Below, piece after piece: positions 44,875 to 60,313 of a stretch of 64,000 nt of DNA. Under the pieces are notes generated by a model that did not search any database, was not told the origin of the DNA, and saw only the letters and a list, made by a program, of their open reading frames with translations. This stretch comes from Pseudorhodoferax soli (lineage in GTDB: Bacteria; Pseudomonadota; Gammaproteobacteria; Burkholderiales; Burkholderiaceae_C), in the NCBI RefSeq assembly GCF_003337555.1, contig NZ_QPJK01000008.1, positions 310,001 through 374,000 on the forward strand, in the 5' to 3' direction. Numbering within the stretch: the first letter of the stretch is position 1; every line of letters starts with the position of its first letter. The translations under genes and the position numbers were made by a program.

Positions 44875-45117
44875 ATGTATCTGCTGGGTCTGGGCCTGGT
44901 GCTGCTGCTGCTCAAGTGGGCAGGGTGGGGGTCCGTCGCCGGCTGGCCCTGGTGGGTGGTGCTGGCGCCGTTCGTCCTGGCGATCCTGTGGTGGGCCTGG
45001 GCGGATGCCTCGGGCTACACCAAGCGCAAGGCCATGGAACGCGATGCGGCACGCAAGGCCGCCCGCATCGACCGCCAGCGCGACGCGCTGGGGCTCCATT
45101 CCAGAAAGCGGCGCTGA
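44875..45117 (+). CDS. Small Trp-rich protein (TIGR04438 type)
   Basis: 80 aa: a leading helix (MYLLGLGLVLLLLKWAGWG), a Trp cluster (WPWWVVLAPFVLAILWWAWA), then a basic, charged helix (YTKRKAMERDAARKAARIDR). This is the arrangement of the small Trp-rich family restricted to beta-proteobacteria, whose function is unknown. GAGGAGG ribosome site. It is divergent from cytochrome c and convergent with ilvD. Confidence 0.85.
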   Translation: MYLLGLGLVLLLLKWAGWGSVAGWPWWVVLAPFVLAILWWAWADASGYTKRKAMERDAARKAARIDRQRDALGLHSRKRR

Positions 45118-45132
45118 GGCCGCCCGGCCGGA

Positions 45133-46824
<1,692 letters not shown>

Positions 46825-46872
46825 GGTGGGGCGTCTCTCTCTGGTGCGGTGTCGCGGTGGGGAACGGAGCGC

Positions 46873-46904
46873 AGTATGCCAATGAAGGCTGATTGCTTCC
46901 AATC
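46873..46904 (-). promoter_or_regulatory. Candidate ilvD promoter with overlapping LysR-type site
   Basis: On the minus strand, TTGGAA (46902-46897), an 18-bp spacer and CATACT (46878-46873) form a moderate sigma70 promoter (4/6 and 4/6). The -35 box lies in the inverted repeat GATTG-CTTC-CAATC (46891-46904), suited to LysR-type binding. A second inverted repeat, ATATGC-TCG-GCATAT (46924-46938), covers the LysR gene's own start. Confidence 0.4.
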
Positions 46905-46936
46905 GCTTTTGCAGCGCGGATTGATATGCTCGGCAT

Positions 46937-47866
46937 ATGAAAAACGCCTCTCCCGACCTGCGCGTGTGGCGCCAGTTCGCCGTGCTGGCCGAGGAGCTGC
47001 ACTTCGGCCGCGCCGCCAAGCGCCTGCACATGACGCAACCGCCGCTGACCCAGGCCATCGCCCAGCTGGAGCGCGGCCTGGCGGTGCTGCTCTTCGAACG
47101 CACGCGCCGCCATGTGGCGCTGACGCCGGCCGGCGCGGCGCTGCTGCCCGAGGTGCATGAACTGCTGGCGCGCGCCGATGCCCTGCCAGCGCGCGCGCGT
47201 GCCGCGGCGGCGGGCGAACAGGGGCGCGTGCGGCTGGCCTTCGTCTCCACCGTGGGCTTCGCGCAGCTGCCGCTGTGGGTACGCGACTTCCACGCGCAGA
47301 GCCCGGGCGTGGCGCTGGAGCTGGTGGAGGCGACAGGCGACGTGCAGCTCGACGCCTTCGCGCGTGGCAGCATCGACGCCGGCCTCATGCTGCACGCGCC
47401 GGGCCAGGCACCGGCCGGTCTGGAGCGGCTGGCCGTGGGCCAGGAGCCGCTGGTGCTGGCGCTGGGCGCGCGCCATGCGCTGGCGCGGCTCGACCCCCTG
47501 CCGCTGGCCGCGGTGCTGGCCGAGCCGCTGGTGCTGTTCCCGCGCCGCATCCTGCCGTCGCTGCACGACGCGGTGGTCGAGCTCTACCGCACGCAGGGGG
47601 CGGTGCCGCAGGTGGCGCAGGAGGCGATCCAGATGCAGACCATCGTCAACCTGGTCTGGGGCGGCAACGGCCTGGCCTGGGTGCCGGCCAGCGTGATGCA
47701 GTTTCGCCGCGCCGGCGTGGTCTACCGGGAGGCGGCGCAGCTGACCCTGGGACGCAAGCGGCCGGTGCTGCCGGTCTGCGAGACCAGCCTGGTGTGGCCG
47801 GCCGGGGGCATGTCGCCCGCGCTGGCGCGATTCGTGGACTTCGTGCGCGCGCGCATCCCGCGCTGA
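46937..47866 (+). CDS. LysR-family transcriptional regulator
   Basis: A 309-aa regulator. The winged helix [20 protein letters not shown] leads to [17 protein letters not shown], then a linker helix and a substrate-binding domain ([20 protein letters not shown] ... [16 protein letters not shown]). The sequence resembles the BenM/CatM-like clade with HFGRAA. It is divergent from ilvD (112 bp), which is the likely target, together with its own promoter. Confidence 0.9.
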   Translation: MKNASPDLRVWRQFAVLAEELHFGRAAKRLHMTQPPLTQAIAQLERGLAVLLFERTRRHVALTPAGAALLPEVHELLARADALPARARAAAAGEQGRVRLAFVSTVGFAQLPLWVRDFHAQSPGVALELVEATGDVQLDAFARGSIDAGLMLHAPGQAPAGLERLAVGQEPLVLALGARHALARLDPLPLAAVLAEPLVLFPRRILPSLHDAVVELYRTQGAVPQVAQEAIQMQTIVNLVWGGNGLAWVPASVMQFRRAGVVYREAAQLTLGRKRPVLPVCETSLVWPAGGMSPALARFVDFVRARIPR

Positions 47867-47877
47867 AGGCGCGCCGC

Positions 47878-48351
47878 CTACGGCACTGCCGCGGGCACGG
47901 CTTCCAGCCGCACGGCCAGCTTGCCCGGCTGGCGCAGCCACGCCACGCCACCCTCGATCCGGCCCAGCCGCACCAGGCCTGGCGACCGCTCGAACGGCTT
48001 GTGGAACAGCGCCAGGTTGCCCCATGGCGCGTAGTAGCTCACATCGCCCGGCTGCGGCGTGGAGGCACGCGGCGCGGCCGACACATCGAGGCGGCGCGGC
48101 AGCATGGCGATCTTCTCGGTGGCGGCGTAGTCCTCCAGCACCAGCGACAGCGGCAGCAGGCTGGCGAAGTCGCGCGCCGCCGCACTGTCCTCCAGCGTGG
48201 CGTGCAGCGTGTGTTCACCGACCAGGATGCGGATCTTCAGGGGCATGGCTTGGGCGCCGGCCGCGCCGGACAGCAGCACCAGCGCTGCGCCGGTGCACAG
48301 GCGGCGGATGGCCGGAGGGATGGCCGCAGGGATGAGGGCAGGGCGTTGCAT
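47878..48351 (-). CDS. Secreted cyclophilin-like fold protein
   Basis: 157 aa: a signal peptide (LCTGAALVLLSGAAGAQA), then the compact cyclophilin-like domain KIRILVGEHTLHATLEDSAA, ARDFASLLPLSLVLEDYAAT, EKIAMLPRRL, GDVSYYAPWGNLALFHKPF, SPGLVRLGRIEGGV. The family (Cyclophil_like) is small and usually found with flavodoxin or reductase genes; no isomerase activity is implied. ATG at 48351. It is divergent from the IorA-type gene. Confidence 0.8.
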   Translation of the reverse strand: MQRPALIPAAIPPAIRRLCTGAALVLLSGAAGAQAMPLKIRILVGEHTLHATLEDSAAARDFASLLPLSLVLEDYAATEKIAMLPRRLDVSAAPRASTPQPGDVSYYAPWGNLALFHKPFERSPGLVRLGRIEGGVAWLRQPGKLAVRLEAVPAAVP

Positions 48352-48495
48352 GGCATGGCGCACTGTAGGCAGGCGCGCCCCCGCGATCAAGGCGCCCGGC
48401 CTGCTGGCCCCCATCAGCCAAGCTGATCAATCCACCGGCCCCGGCTGCCATTCATGAGCCGGACCGATAGGTGCATTCAGCCCCGGGCGGCTAGT

Positions 48496-48509
48496 CATGC
48501 CGCGGCATG
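48496..48509. promoter_or_regulatory. Perfect palindrome upstream of the molybdenum oxidoreductase operon
   Basis: CATGCCGCGGCATG is a 14-bp perfect palindrome in the 201-bp gap between the cyclophilin-like gene and the iron-sulfur subunit gene, 44 bp before the latter's ATG (48553). Its position suits an operator for a dimeric repressor, but GC-rich palindromes arise often by chance here. Confidence 0.3.
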
Positions 48510-48552
48510 GCGGCTAACTTTCCCGCTCCCTTCCACAGGCCCTTGCCCCCCC

Positions 48553-49019
48553 ATGACCACCTTGCAGATCAACGGCCGGCCGCGCGCGCTCGCCACCCCC
48601 GACGACACCCCTTTGCTGTGGGTGCTGCGCGACGAGCTCGGCATGACCGGCACCAAGTTCGGCTGCGGCCTGGCCTTGTGCGGCGCCTGCACCGTGCATG
48701 TGGATGGGCAACCCACGCGCGCCTGCGTGACGCCGGCTTCGTCGCTTGCAGGCCGCAGAATCCAGACCATCGAGCACATGGAGAGCGACCGCATCGGCCG
48801 CACGGTGCAGCAGGCCTGGGTGGCCGAGAACGTGGCCCAGTGCGGCTACTGCCAGGCCGGGCAGATCATGGCGGCGGTGGCCCTGCTCAAGGCTGCGCCG
48901 CAGCCCAGCGAGGCGCAGATCGACGAGGCCATGAGCGGCAACATCTGCCGCTGCGGCACCTACCCGCGCATCCGCGCCGCGATCCGGCGTGCCGCGCGCA
49001 GCCTGGCAGGGGAGGCGGC

Positions 49020-49023
<4 letters not shown>
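48553..49023 (+). CDS. (2Fe-2S) subunit of an isoquinoline-1-oxidoreductase-like molybdenum enzyme
   Basis: A 156-aa electron-transfer subunit (IorA/CoxS type). First cluster ligands lie in [16 protein letters not shown] with the later Cys in RACVTP. The second cluster is [11 protein letters not shown] and [15 protein letters not shown]. It passes electrons from the Mo subunit encoded next (ATGA overlap) to a cytochrome or quinone. No FAD subunit is present, as in Ior-type enzymes. Confidence 0.9.
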
Positions 49024-51290
<2,267 letters not shown>

Positions 51291-51333
51291 CGGCCGGCAC
51301 CACACCATCCATCACATCGGAAAGGAACAACAC

Positions 51334-51819
51334 ATGGTCAACAGCTGTCCACTTTGCTCGGCGGCGATGGTCGCCGTCCTGGCGACTGCGGGTGCCGCCC
51401 AGGCACAGGGCCCGGCCGCCCAGCAGATCGCGCGGGCCGGCAGCCAGGCCGCCGCCGTCGGTCCGGCCGAGTTCTTCACCGGCCGCGTGCGCGTGGAGCC
51501 GCTCTGGCCGGCCAGCGCCGAGATCAATGCGTCCGGCGGCATGGTCACGTTCGAGCCCGGTGCGCGCTCGGCCTGGCACACGCACCCGGCCGGCCAGCGC
51601 CTGCTGGTGGTCTCGGGCGTGGGCTACACGCAGGAATGGGGCAAGCCGGTGCAGGAGCTCCGCGCCGGCGATACGGTCTGGTGCCCGCCCGGCGTCAAGC
51701 ACTGGCATGGCGCCGCCCCCACCACCGCCATGAGCCACCTGGCCGTGACGGGCACGGTGGACGGCCAAAACGTGCAGTGGCTGGAGAAGGTCAGCGATGA
51801 ACAGTACAGCGCACGCTGA
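51334..51819 (+). CDS. Secreted cupin-domain protein
   Basis: A 161-aa protein with a signal peptide (VAVLATAGAAQAQ) and a single cupin. Metal-ligand motif 1 is SAWHTHPAGQRLLVVSG (two His), and motif 2 is DTVWCPPGVKHWHGAAP with two more His. A periplasmic cupin next to a carboxymuconolactone-decarboxylase-like protein is a common pair; possible roles are lactone or peroxide handling. Its last 23 bp overlap the next gene. Confidence 0.88.
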   Translation: MVNSCPLCSAAMVAVLATAGAAQAQGPAAQQIARAGSQAAAVGPAEFFTGRVRVEPLWPASAEINASGGMVTFEPGARSAWHTHPAGQRLLVVSGVGYTQEWGKPVQELRAGDTVWCPPGVKHWHGAAPTTAMSHLAVTGTVDGQNVQWLEKVSDEQYSAR

Positions 51820-52621
51820 GCGCCGCCGCCTGGTGGCCCTGGGCGCCGCTGCGGCGGCCGGCCTGGCCCTGTCCGCCACCTCCGCCGGCGCCGTCACCTC
51901 CGCCACCTCCGCCACCTCCGCCACCTCCGCTGGCACCCGCAACCCATCCAGCCACAGCATGACGATTCCACCGACATCCGAACGATTGAGCGTGGCGCAG
52001 CAGGCCATCGTGCCGATCGCCGCGTTGGCGGCCGCCGGCGACATGCCGCGCCTGAACGCGGCGCTGAACCAGGGCCTCGATGCGGGCCTCACGGTCAGCG
52101 AGGCGCGCGAGGTGCTGGTGCAGCTGTACGCCTACGCCGGCTTTCCGCGCAGCCTGAACGCACTGGCCGAGCTCATGCAGGTGGTCGATGCGCGCCAGCA
52201 GCGCGGCCTGCGGGACGCGCCGGGCCGTGCGCCCGGCAGGCCGATCCCCCAGGGCGACGCGTTGCTGGCCGCCGGCACGGCGAACCAGACGCGGCTGTCC
52301 GGCGCGCCGGTGCAGGGCCCGCTGTTCGACTTCGCGCCGGTGGCCAACGAGTACCTGCGCACGCACCTGTTCGGCGACATTTTCGAGCGCGACAACCTGG
52401 ACTGGCACAGCCGCGAGGTGGCCACGGTCAGCATGCTGGCGGCGATCACCGGCGTGGAGCCGCAGCTGCTGGCCCACATCCGCATCGCCACCCACATCGG
52501 CATGACGGCCAGCCAGTTGCGCGAGGTCGGCCAGCTGCTCGCCGAGCGCGTGGGCACCGACAGCGGCCAGCGGGTGCGCGACGCGCTGGCGCGGCACCTG
52601 GCCGGCAAGCCGGCGGGCTGA
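51797..52621 (+). CDS. Carboxymuconolactone decarboxylase (AhpD-like) family protein
   Basis: A 274-aa protein with a twin-Arg-like export signal (RRRLVALGAAAAAGLALSAT), a Ser/Ala/Thr linker encoded by a 9-bp repeat, and two CMD-like helical halves: AREVLVQLYAYAGFPRSLNA (~95-115) and HSREVATVSMLAAITGVEPQ with LLAHIRIATHIGMTASQLREV. The AhpD CxxC pair is absent, so a peroxidase-coupled role is unlikely. It overlaps the cupin gene by 23 bp. It could start instead at the inner ATG 51960 (MTIPPTSERL). Confidence 0.85.
   Translation: MNSTAHAERRRLVALGAAAAAGLALSATSAGAVTSATSATSATSAGTRNPSSHSMTIPPTSERLSVAQQAIVPIAALAAAGDMPRLNAALNQGLDAGLTVSEAREVLVQLYAYAGFPRSLNALAELMQVVDARQQRGLRDAPGRAPGRPIPQGDALLAAGTANQTRLSGAPVQGPLFDFAPVANEYLRTHLFGDIFERDNLDWHSREVATVSMLAAITGVEPQLLAHIRIATHIGMTASQLREVGQLLAERVGTDSGQRVRDALARHLAGKPAG
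51895..51930 (+). repeat. Four perfect copies of a 9-bp unit inside the CMD gene
   Basis: CACCTCCGC is repeated four times head to tail (51895-51930), coding for the SATSATSATS linker between export signal and domain. Each unit is three codons, so copy-number change by slippage would alter linker length without a frameshift. Confidence 0.85.
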
Positions 52622-52651
52622 GCGGGAAGGCCGAGCGGGAAGGCCGAGCGG
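52621..52651. repeat. 13-bp direct repeat in the gap between CMD and LysR genes
   Basis: AGCGGGAAGGCCG is present twice head to tail (52621-52633 and 52634-52646), and AGCGG starts a third. It falls between two convergent genes and has no obvious role beyond slippage. Confidence 0.6.
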
Positions 52652-52656
52652 CGCGC

Positions 52657-53568
52657 TCAGCGCAGCCGCAGGGCCTGCAGCACCAGCGAGAAGGCCGGCG
52701 AGGGCTGGCGCCGGCTCGGGTAGTACAGGTGGTAGCCCGCAAACACGGGGCACCAGTCTTCCAGCACGCGCAGCAGGCCGCCCTGCGCCAGCTGGTCGGC
52801 GATCTCGTCCTCGGGCAGCAGCACGATGCCCAGGCCCAGCAGCGCCGCGTCCACCTGTGGCGCCACGGTGTTGAAGATCAGCGGGCCGTCCACACGCACG
52901 TTGACCTGCTTGCCCTTGCGCGCGAAGTCCCAGACGTACAGCCCGCCGGAGGTGGGCATGCGCTGGTTGATGCAGCGGTGCTGCGTCAGCTCCTGTGGTG
53001 TCTTCGGTGCCGGATGCGCGGCGAAGTAGGCGGGCGAGGCCGCCACCGCCATGCGCATGGGCGGGCCGATCGGCAGGGCCACCATGTCCTTGTCGATGGT
53101 GCTGCCCAGGCGCACGCCGGCGTCGAAGCGGTCGGCCACGATGTCGCGGAAGCCGTAGTTCACGTCGAATTCCAGCGCAATGTCGGGGTAGGCCTGCAGC
53201 ACCGGCGCCAGCTTGGGCAGCAGCACCTTGTGCAGCACGCCGTCGCCACAGGTGATGCGCACCGTGCCGGCGGGCTTGTCGCGCAGGTCGGTGAGCGCGT
53301 CGAGCTCGGCCTCGATCTCGTCGAAGCGGTGGCCGATGGCGTTCATCAGGCGTTCGCCGGCCAGCGTGGGCGAGACGCTGCGCGTGGTGCGCGTCAGCAG
53401 CCGGATCTGCAGCCGCTCCTCGAGTGCCCGGATGGTCTGGCTCAGCGCCGACTGGGTGACGCCCAGCACCGCGGCAGCCTTGGTGAAGCTGCCCTCGCGG
53501 GCCACCGTGACAAATCCGAGAAGGTCGTTGAAATTGCGCCGTGCCACTGCTTCGTTCCGTGCCCGCAT
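52657..53568 (-). CDS. LysR-family transcriptional regulator
   Basis: A 303-aa regulator. The winged helix is NDLLGFVTVAREGSFTKAAA, VLGVTQSALSQTIRALEE. The effector domain includes VRITCGDGVLHKVLLPKL and DRFDAGVRLGSTIDKDMVAL with RCINQRMPTSGGLYVWDF. This is the AaeR/DmlR-type clade. It is convergent with the cupin-CMD genes and co-directional with the MFS gene upstream (63 bp). Confidence 0.9.
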   Translation of the reverse strand: MRARNEAVARRNFNDLLGFVTVAREGSFTKAAAVLGVTQSALSQTIRALEERLQIRLLTRTTRSVSPTLAGERLMNAIGHRFDEIEAELDALTDLRDKPAGTVRITCGDGVLHKVLLPKLAPVLQAYPDIALEFDVNYGFRDIVADRFDAGVRLGSTIDKDMVALPIGPPMRMAVAASPAYFAAHPAPKTPQELTQHRCINQRMPTSGGLYVWDFARKGKQVNVRVDGPLIFNTVAPQVDAALLGLGIVLLPEDEIADQLAQGGLLRVLEDWCPVFAGYHLYYPSRRQPSPAFSLVLQALRLR

Positions 53569-53631
53569 GGTGGGAGCGCGAGCCTAACCGACTGCGGCCG
53601 CAGCGCCCGCCCGGCCGTACGGCCAGCGGGG

Positions 53632-54852
53632 TTACGCAGCCGGTGCCGGGGCGGTGCGCGCCGCCATCCGCGTGAGCCCGGCGGCCAGCAGCAGCAGCGC
53701 CGCGCTGGCCAGGAACAGCGTGGCGTGGCCGCTGTGGTCCAGCAGCAGGCCGCCCAGCGCGGAGCCCAGGGCAATGGCCAGCTGCACCACGGCCACCAGC
53801 AGCCCGCCGCCAGCCTCGGCCTCGGCCTCATGGGGAAAACTGGCCGCGATCCAGGCCCACCAGCCCACCGGTGCCGCCGTGCCGGCCAGGCCCCACAGGC
53901 CCAGCAGGGCCACCACGGCGGCGGTCCAGCCGCCGGCGGCGACGAGCGCCACGGCGACCGCGGCCATCACCAAGGGGATGGCGATGAGCGTGCCGTAGAA
54001 GCCGCGGGCGAGCGCCAGGCCCACCAGCAGCGTGCCCGCGAACCCCGCCAGCCCCATGACCAGCAGCACCCCGGAGATGGCCGGCCCCTGCAACTGCGTG
54101 ACGGTTTCCAGGAACGGCCGCACATAGGTGAACAGCGCGAACTGGCCCATGAAGAAGACGCTGCTGGCGGCCATGCCCCAGGCCACATGGCGGCGCCGCA
54201 GCAGTGCGAAGGCCTGCAGTGCGCCGCCACGCCGGGGCCGGCGCTGCGCCTGCATCGGGGGCAATGCACGCCACTGCCAGACAAAGGCGATCAGGGCCAC
54301 CGGCACCAGGCACAGGAAGGCGCCGCGCCAGCCCAGCAGCGTGCCGAGATAGGCGGCGAGCGGCGCAGCCAGCACCGTGGCCAGCGCATTGCCGCCATTG
54401 AGCATGGCCAGTGCGCGCGGCACCTGCGCCGCCGGCACCAGCCGCATGGTGGTGGCCGCGGACAGGGACCAGAAGCCGCCGATGGCCACGCCGACCAGCG
54501 CCCGCCCCAGCAGGTAGGCCGGGTAGCTGGCCGCCAGGCCGACGATGGCGCCCGACAGGGCCATCGCGGCCGTGAGGGCCAGCAGCACCCGCTTGCGGTC
54601 CAGGCCGCCGGCCCACAGGGGCAGGGACAGGCTGGTCGCCACCGCGAAGGCGCCGGAGATGGCGATGCCGTGGCCGGCCATGCCTTCGCTCACCTGGAGG
54701 TCGGTGGCCAGCGGCGTGAGCAGGCTGACCGGCATGAACTCCGACGCCACCAGCGCGAAGGTGCACACCGCCATCGCGAACACGGCGCTCCAGGCGCGGG
54801 CGTGGGAAGGCGCCGTTGCGGCGTGGGACGGGGCGGGAGGCGAAGTGCGCAT
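53632..54852 (-). CDS. MFS transporter (arabinose efflux/drug exporter-like)
   Basis: A 406-aa carrier with 12 helices. Features: FALVASEFMPVSLLTPLATD (the DHA1 opening), WAGGLDRKRVLLALTAAMAL, GRALVGVAIGGFWSLSAATT (motif C-like region) and the duplicated half LFTYVRPFLETVTQLQGPAI. It is similar to purine-ribonucleoside or sugar-efflux DHA1 carriers. The start at 54852 is the first in-frame ATG close to the first helix; an upstream ATG at 54945 has no ribosome site. Exported substrate unknown. Confidence 0.87.
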   Translation of the reverse strand: MRTSPPAPSHAATAPSHARAWSAVFAMAVCTFALVASEFMPVSLLTPLATDLQVSEGMAGHGIAISGAFAVATSLSLPLWAGGLDRKRVLLALTAAMALSGAIVGLAASYPAYLLGRALVGVAIGGFWSLSAATTMRLVPAAQVPRALAMLNGGNALATVLAAPLAAYLGTLLGWRGAFLCLVPVALIAFVWQWRALPPMQAQRRPRRGGALQAFALLRRRHVAWGMAASSVFFMGQFALFTYVRPFLETVTQLQGPAISGVLLVMGLAGFAGTLLVGLALARGFYGTLIAIPLVMAAVAVALVAAGGWTAAVVALLGLWGLAGTAAPVGWWAWIAASFPHEAEAEAGGGLLVAVVQLAIALGSALGGLLLDHSGHATLFLASAALLLLAAGLTRMAARTAPAPAA

Positions 54853-54949
54853 GGCGGCATGTTCGGCCAGGCCGTCCCACTTGACTAGCCGATGGATCGC
54901 GCATGCACCTATCAGCCAAACCACCCAATGCGCCGCGGCGGGCACGCGC

Positions 54950-58350
<3,401 letters not shown>

Positions 58351-58354
<4 letters not shown>

Positions 58355-58410
58355 CGGGGCGGCTCGGCGAGCGCCGGGGAATGTGTCGTTGCGGATGGGT
58401 GTGCGGGCAT
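58351..58410 (-). CDS. Short upstream frame coupled to the ammonium-transporter fusion
   Basis: 19 codons, MPAHPSATTHSPALAEPPR and stop, beginning at ATG 58410. An AAGGAG lies 15 nt before it. Its TGA overlaps the fusion gene's GTG (GTGA). The GTG itself has no ribosome site, so ribosomes ending this frame may restart there. The peptide has no recognisable function and may not be made. Confidence 0.35.
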
Positions 58411-58494
58411 GGGGGCTTGCTCTGTCTCCTTGCAACAGGCAAGCAAGGAATGTTCCCGCGTTGGCCCAGCGCCTCGGGCGCTGTCGGCGCTGGC

Positions 58495-59400
58495 TCAGTC
58501 CAGGTGCGGCGCCAACATGGTTTCGATCCAGTCCCCGAATGCCTGCACGCGCTGTGCGAGGTGGCGGCGGTGCGGATAGACCAGGTGGACCGGCATCGGC
58601 GGCGCACGGTGCAGCGGCATCACGTCCACCAAAGTGCCGGCCAGCAGCTGCTCCTGCACGTCGAACGCCGGCACCTGTATCAGGCCCATGCCGGACACGG
58701 CGCAGGCGATGTAGGTCTCGACATTGCTGGCGGCCACGTAGCCGGCCAGCACCATGGTGCGCAACTGCCCGTCTTCCACCCATTCCCACGGTGCGTAGCG
58801 GCCCCCGGCGGACGGGGCGTAGTTCACTTGGCGGTGGCCGTGGGCCTGCAGGTCGGCCACGTTGGCCGGCGCGCCGTGCCGCTGCAGGTAGTCGGGGCTG
58901 GCGCAGTTGATCAGCGAGAAGGTGCCGAGCGGGCGCGCCACCAGGCCGCTGGGCGCCAATGCCCCCACGCGCAGGGCGCAGTCGACGCCTTCCTGGGCCA
59001 GGTCGACCGTGCGGTCGTTCGAGCCGAGTTCGAGCACGATGCCGGGATGGCGTGCCAGGAACTCGGGCAGCGCTGGTGCCAGCAGGTGGTGCGCGATGCG
59101 GCTGGGCACGTCCACCCGCAGCCGGCCCTGCATCCCCTGGCCGGCAGCGCTGAACTGCTGCTCCAGCACCTCCATGCCGTGGACCAGGGAGCGTGCGCGT
59201 TCCAGCAGGCTCTCGCCGTCCGGCGTCAGGCGCACCCGGCGCGTGGTGCGGTGCAGCAGACGCGTGCCGAGACGGGCTTCCAGTTGCTGCAGAGCGCCGG
59301 ACACGCTGGCGCGCGGCAGGCCAAGCTGGTCGGCAGCTTGGGTGAAGCTGCTGCACTGGGCGATGCGCAGGAAGATCCGCAGGTGGTCCAGCCGGTCCAT
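58495..59400 (-). CDS. LysR-family transcriptional regulator
   Basis: A 301-aa regulator. The winged helix is DRLDHLRIFLRIAQCSSFTQ, AADQLGLPRASVSGALQQLE. The effector domain includes RLRVDVPSRIAHHLLAPALP, DCALRVGALAPSGLVARPLG and AVSGMGLIQVPAFDV. It is divergent from the SDR/aldehyde-dehydrogenase pair, the probable targets. The stop is 84 bp before the leader of the ammonium-transporter fusion. Confidence 0.9.
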   Translation of the reverse strand: MDRLDHLRIFLRIAQCSSFTQAADQLGLPRASVSGALQQLEARLGTRLLHRTTRRVRLTPDGESLLERARSLVHGMEVLEQQFSAAGQGMQGRLRVDVPSRIAHHLLAPALPEFLARHPGIVLELGSNDRTVDLAQEGVDCALRVGALAPSGLVARPLGTFSLINCASPDYLQRHGAPANVADLQAHGHRQVNYAPSAGGRYAPWEWVEDGQLRTMVLAGYVAASNVETYIACAVSGMGLIQVPAFDVQEQLLAGTLVDVMPLHRAPPMPVHLVYPHRRHLAQRVQAFGDWIETMLAPHLD

Positions 59401-59453
59401 GATTGTTCAGGGTTCCTGGAAGGTGTAGACGAAAAGAGGCACTTTATCTCGAT

Positions 59454-59465
59454 TGTTTCCAAACA
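59454..59465. promoter_or_regulatory. Inverted repeat between the LysR and SDR genes
   Basis: TGTTT-CC-AAACA (59454-59465) in the AT-rich 104-bp region shared by the divergent LysR and SDR genes, 40 bp before the SDR ATG. A position and symmetry expected for LysR-type control, although the arms are short. Confidence 0.35.
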
Positions 59466-59504
59466 TAGACTGGCATTTCCATTCCATACAAAAAAGGGTT
59501 ACCG

Positions 59505-60278
59505 ATGTCCTTCCCTACTCTCCAAGGCAAAGTGGCAGTCATCGCTGGCGGCGGCAAGAACCTGGGCGCCCTGATCGCCAACCAGTTTGCCGATGCCGGC
59601 GCCAAAGGCCTGGTGCTGCACTACAACAGCGACAGTTCGCGCGAGGAAACTGAAAAGACCGCCGCCGCGCTCAAGGCCAAGGGCGTGGACGTGCTGACGT
59701 TCCAGGGCGACCTGTCTGTGGTCGACAACTGCACCGCGATGTTCGACCAGGCCGTGGCACGTTTCGGCGCGGTCAACGTGGCGATCAACACCGCCGGTGT
59801 CGTCATCAAGAAGCCCATTCTGCAGGTGACCGAGGCCGACTACGAGAAGAGCTTTGCCGCCAATTCGAAGGCCGCGTTCTTCTTCATCCAGCAGGCTGGC
59901 CGCGTGCTGGCCGAGCGCGGCAGCATCGTGACCATCGTCAGCTCGCTGCTGGCTGCCTACACCGACTCTTATGCCATCTACCCCGGCAGCAAGGCGCCCG
60001 TGGAGCACTACACGCGCGCGGCCTCCAAGGAGTTCGGCGCGCGCGGCATCAGCGTCAACGCCATCGGCCCCGGCCCCATGGACACATCGTTCTTCTATGG
60101 CCAGGAGTCCAAGGAGGCGGTCGCCTACCACTCGTCGGCTGCGGCGCTGTCGGGCTACTCCAAGAAGGGCCTGACCGACATCGAGGACATCGCCCCGTTC
60201 GTCAAGTTCCTGGTGACCGAAGGCTGGTGGATGACCGGCCAGACGATCTTCGTCAACGGCGGCTACACCACCCGCTGA
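59505..60278 (+). CDS. SDR-family oxidoreductase
   Basis: A 257-aa Rossmann enzyme. The cofactor motif is VIAGGGKNLGALIANQFADAG. INTAGVV stands for the NAG motif. The catalytic residues are Ser in TIVSSLLAAYTDSYAIYPGS with Tyr-x3-Lys as YPGSKAP. The C-terminal TGQTIFVNGGYTTR is typical. It oxidises or reduces an alcohol/ketone with NAD(P)H. It is followed 35 bp later by the aldehyde dehydrogenase gene, so the pair may take an alcohol to an acid. Confidence 0.9.
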   Translation: MSFPTLQGKVAVIAGGGKNLGALIANQFADAGAKGLVLHYNSDSSREETEKTAAALKAKGVDVLTFQGDLSVVDNCTAMFDQAVARFGAVNVAINTAGVVIKKPILQVTEADYEKSFAANSKAAFFFIQQAGRVLAERGSIVTIVSSLLAAYTDSYAIYPGSKAPVEHYTRAASKEFGARGISVNAIGPGPMDTSFFYGQESKEAVAYHSSAAALSGYSKKGLTDIEDIAPFVKFLVTEGWWMTGQTIFVNGGYTTR

Positions 60279-60313
60279 AGCCGGCCCAGCACGCGCCCCC
60301 CGGAAGGACCGCC

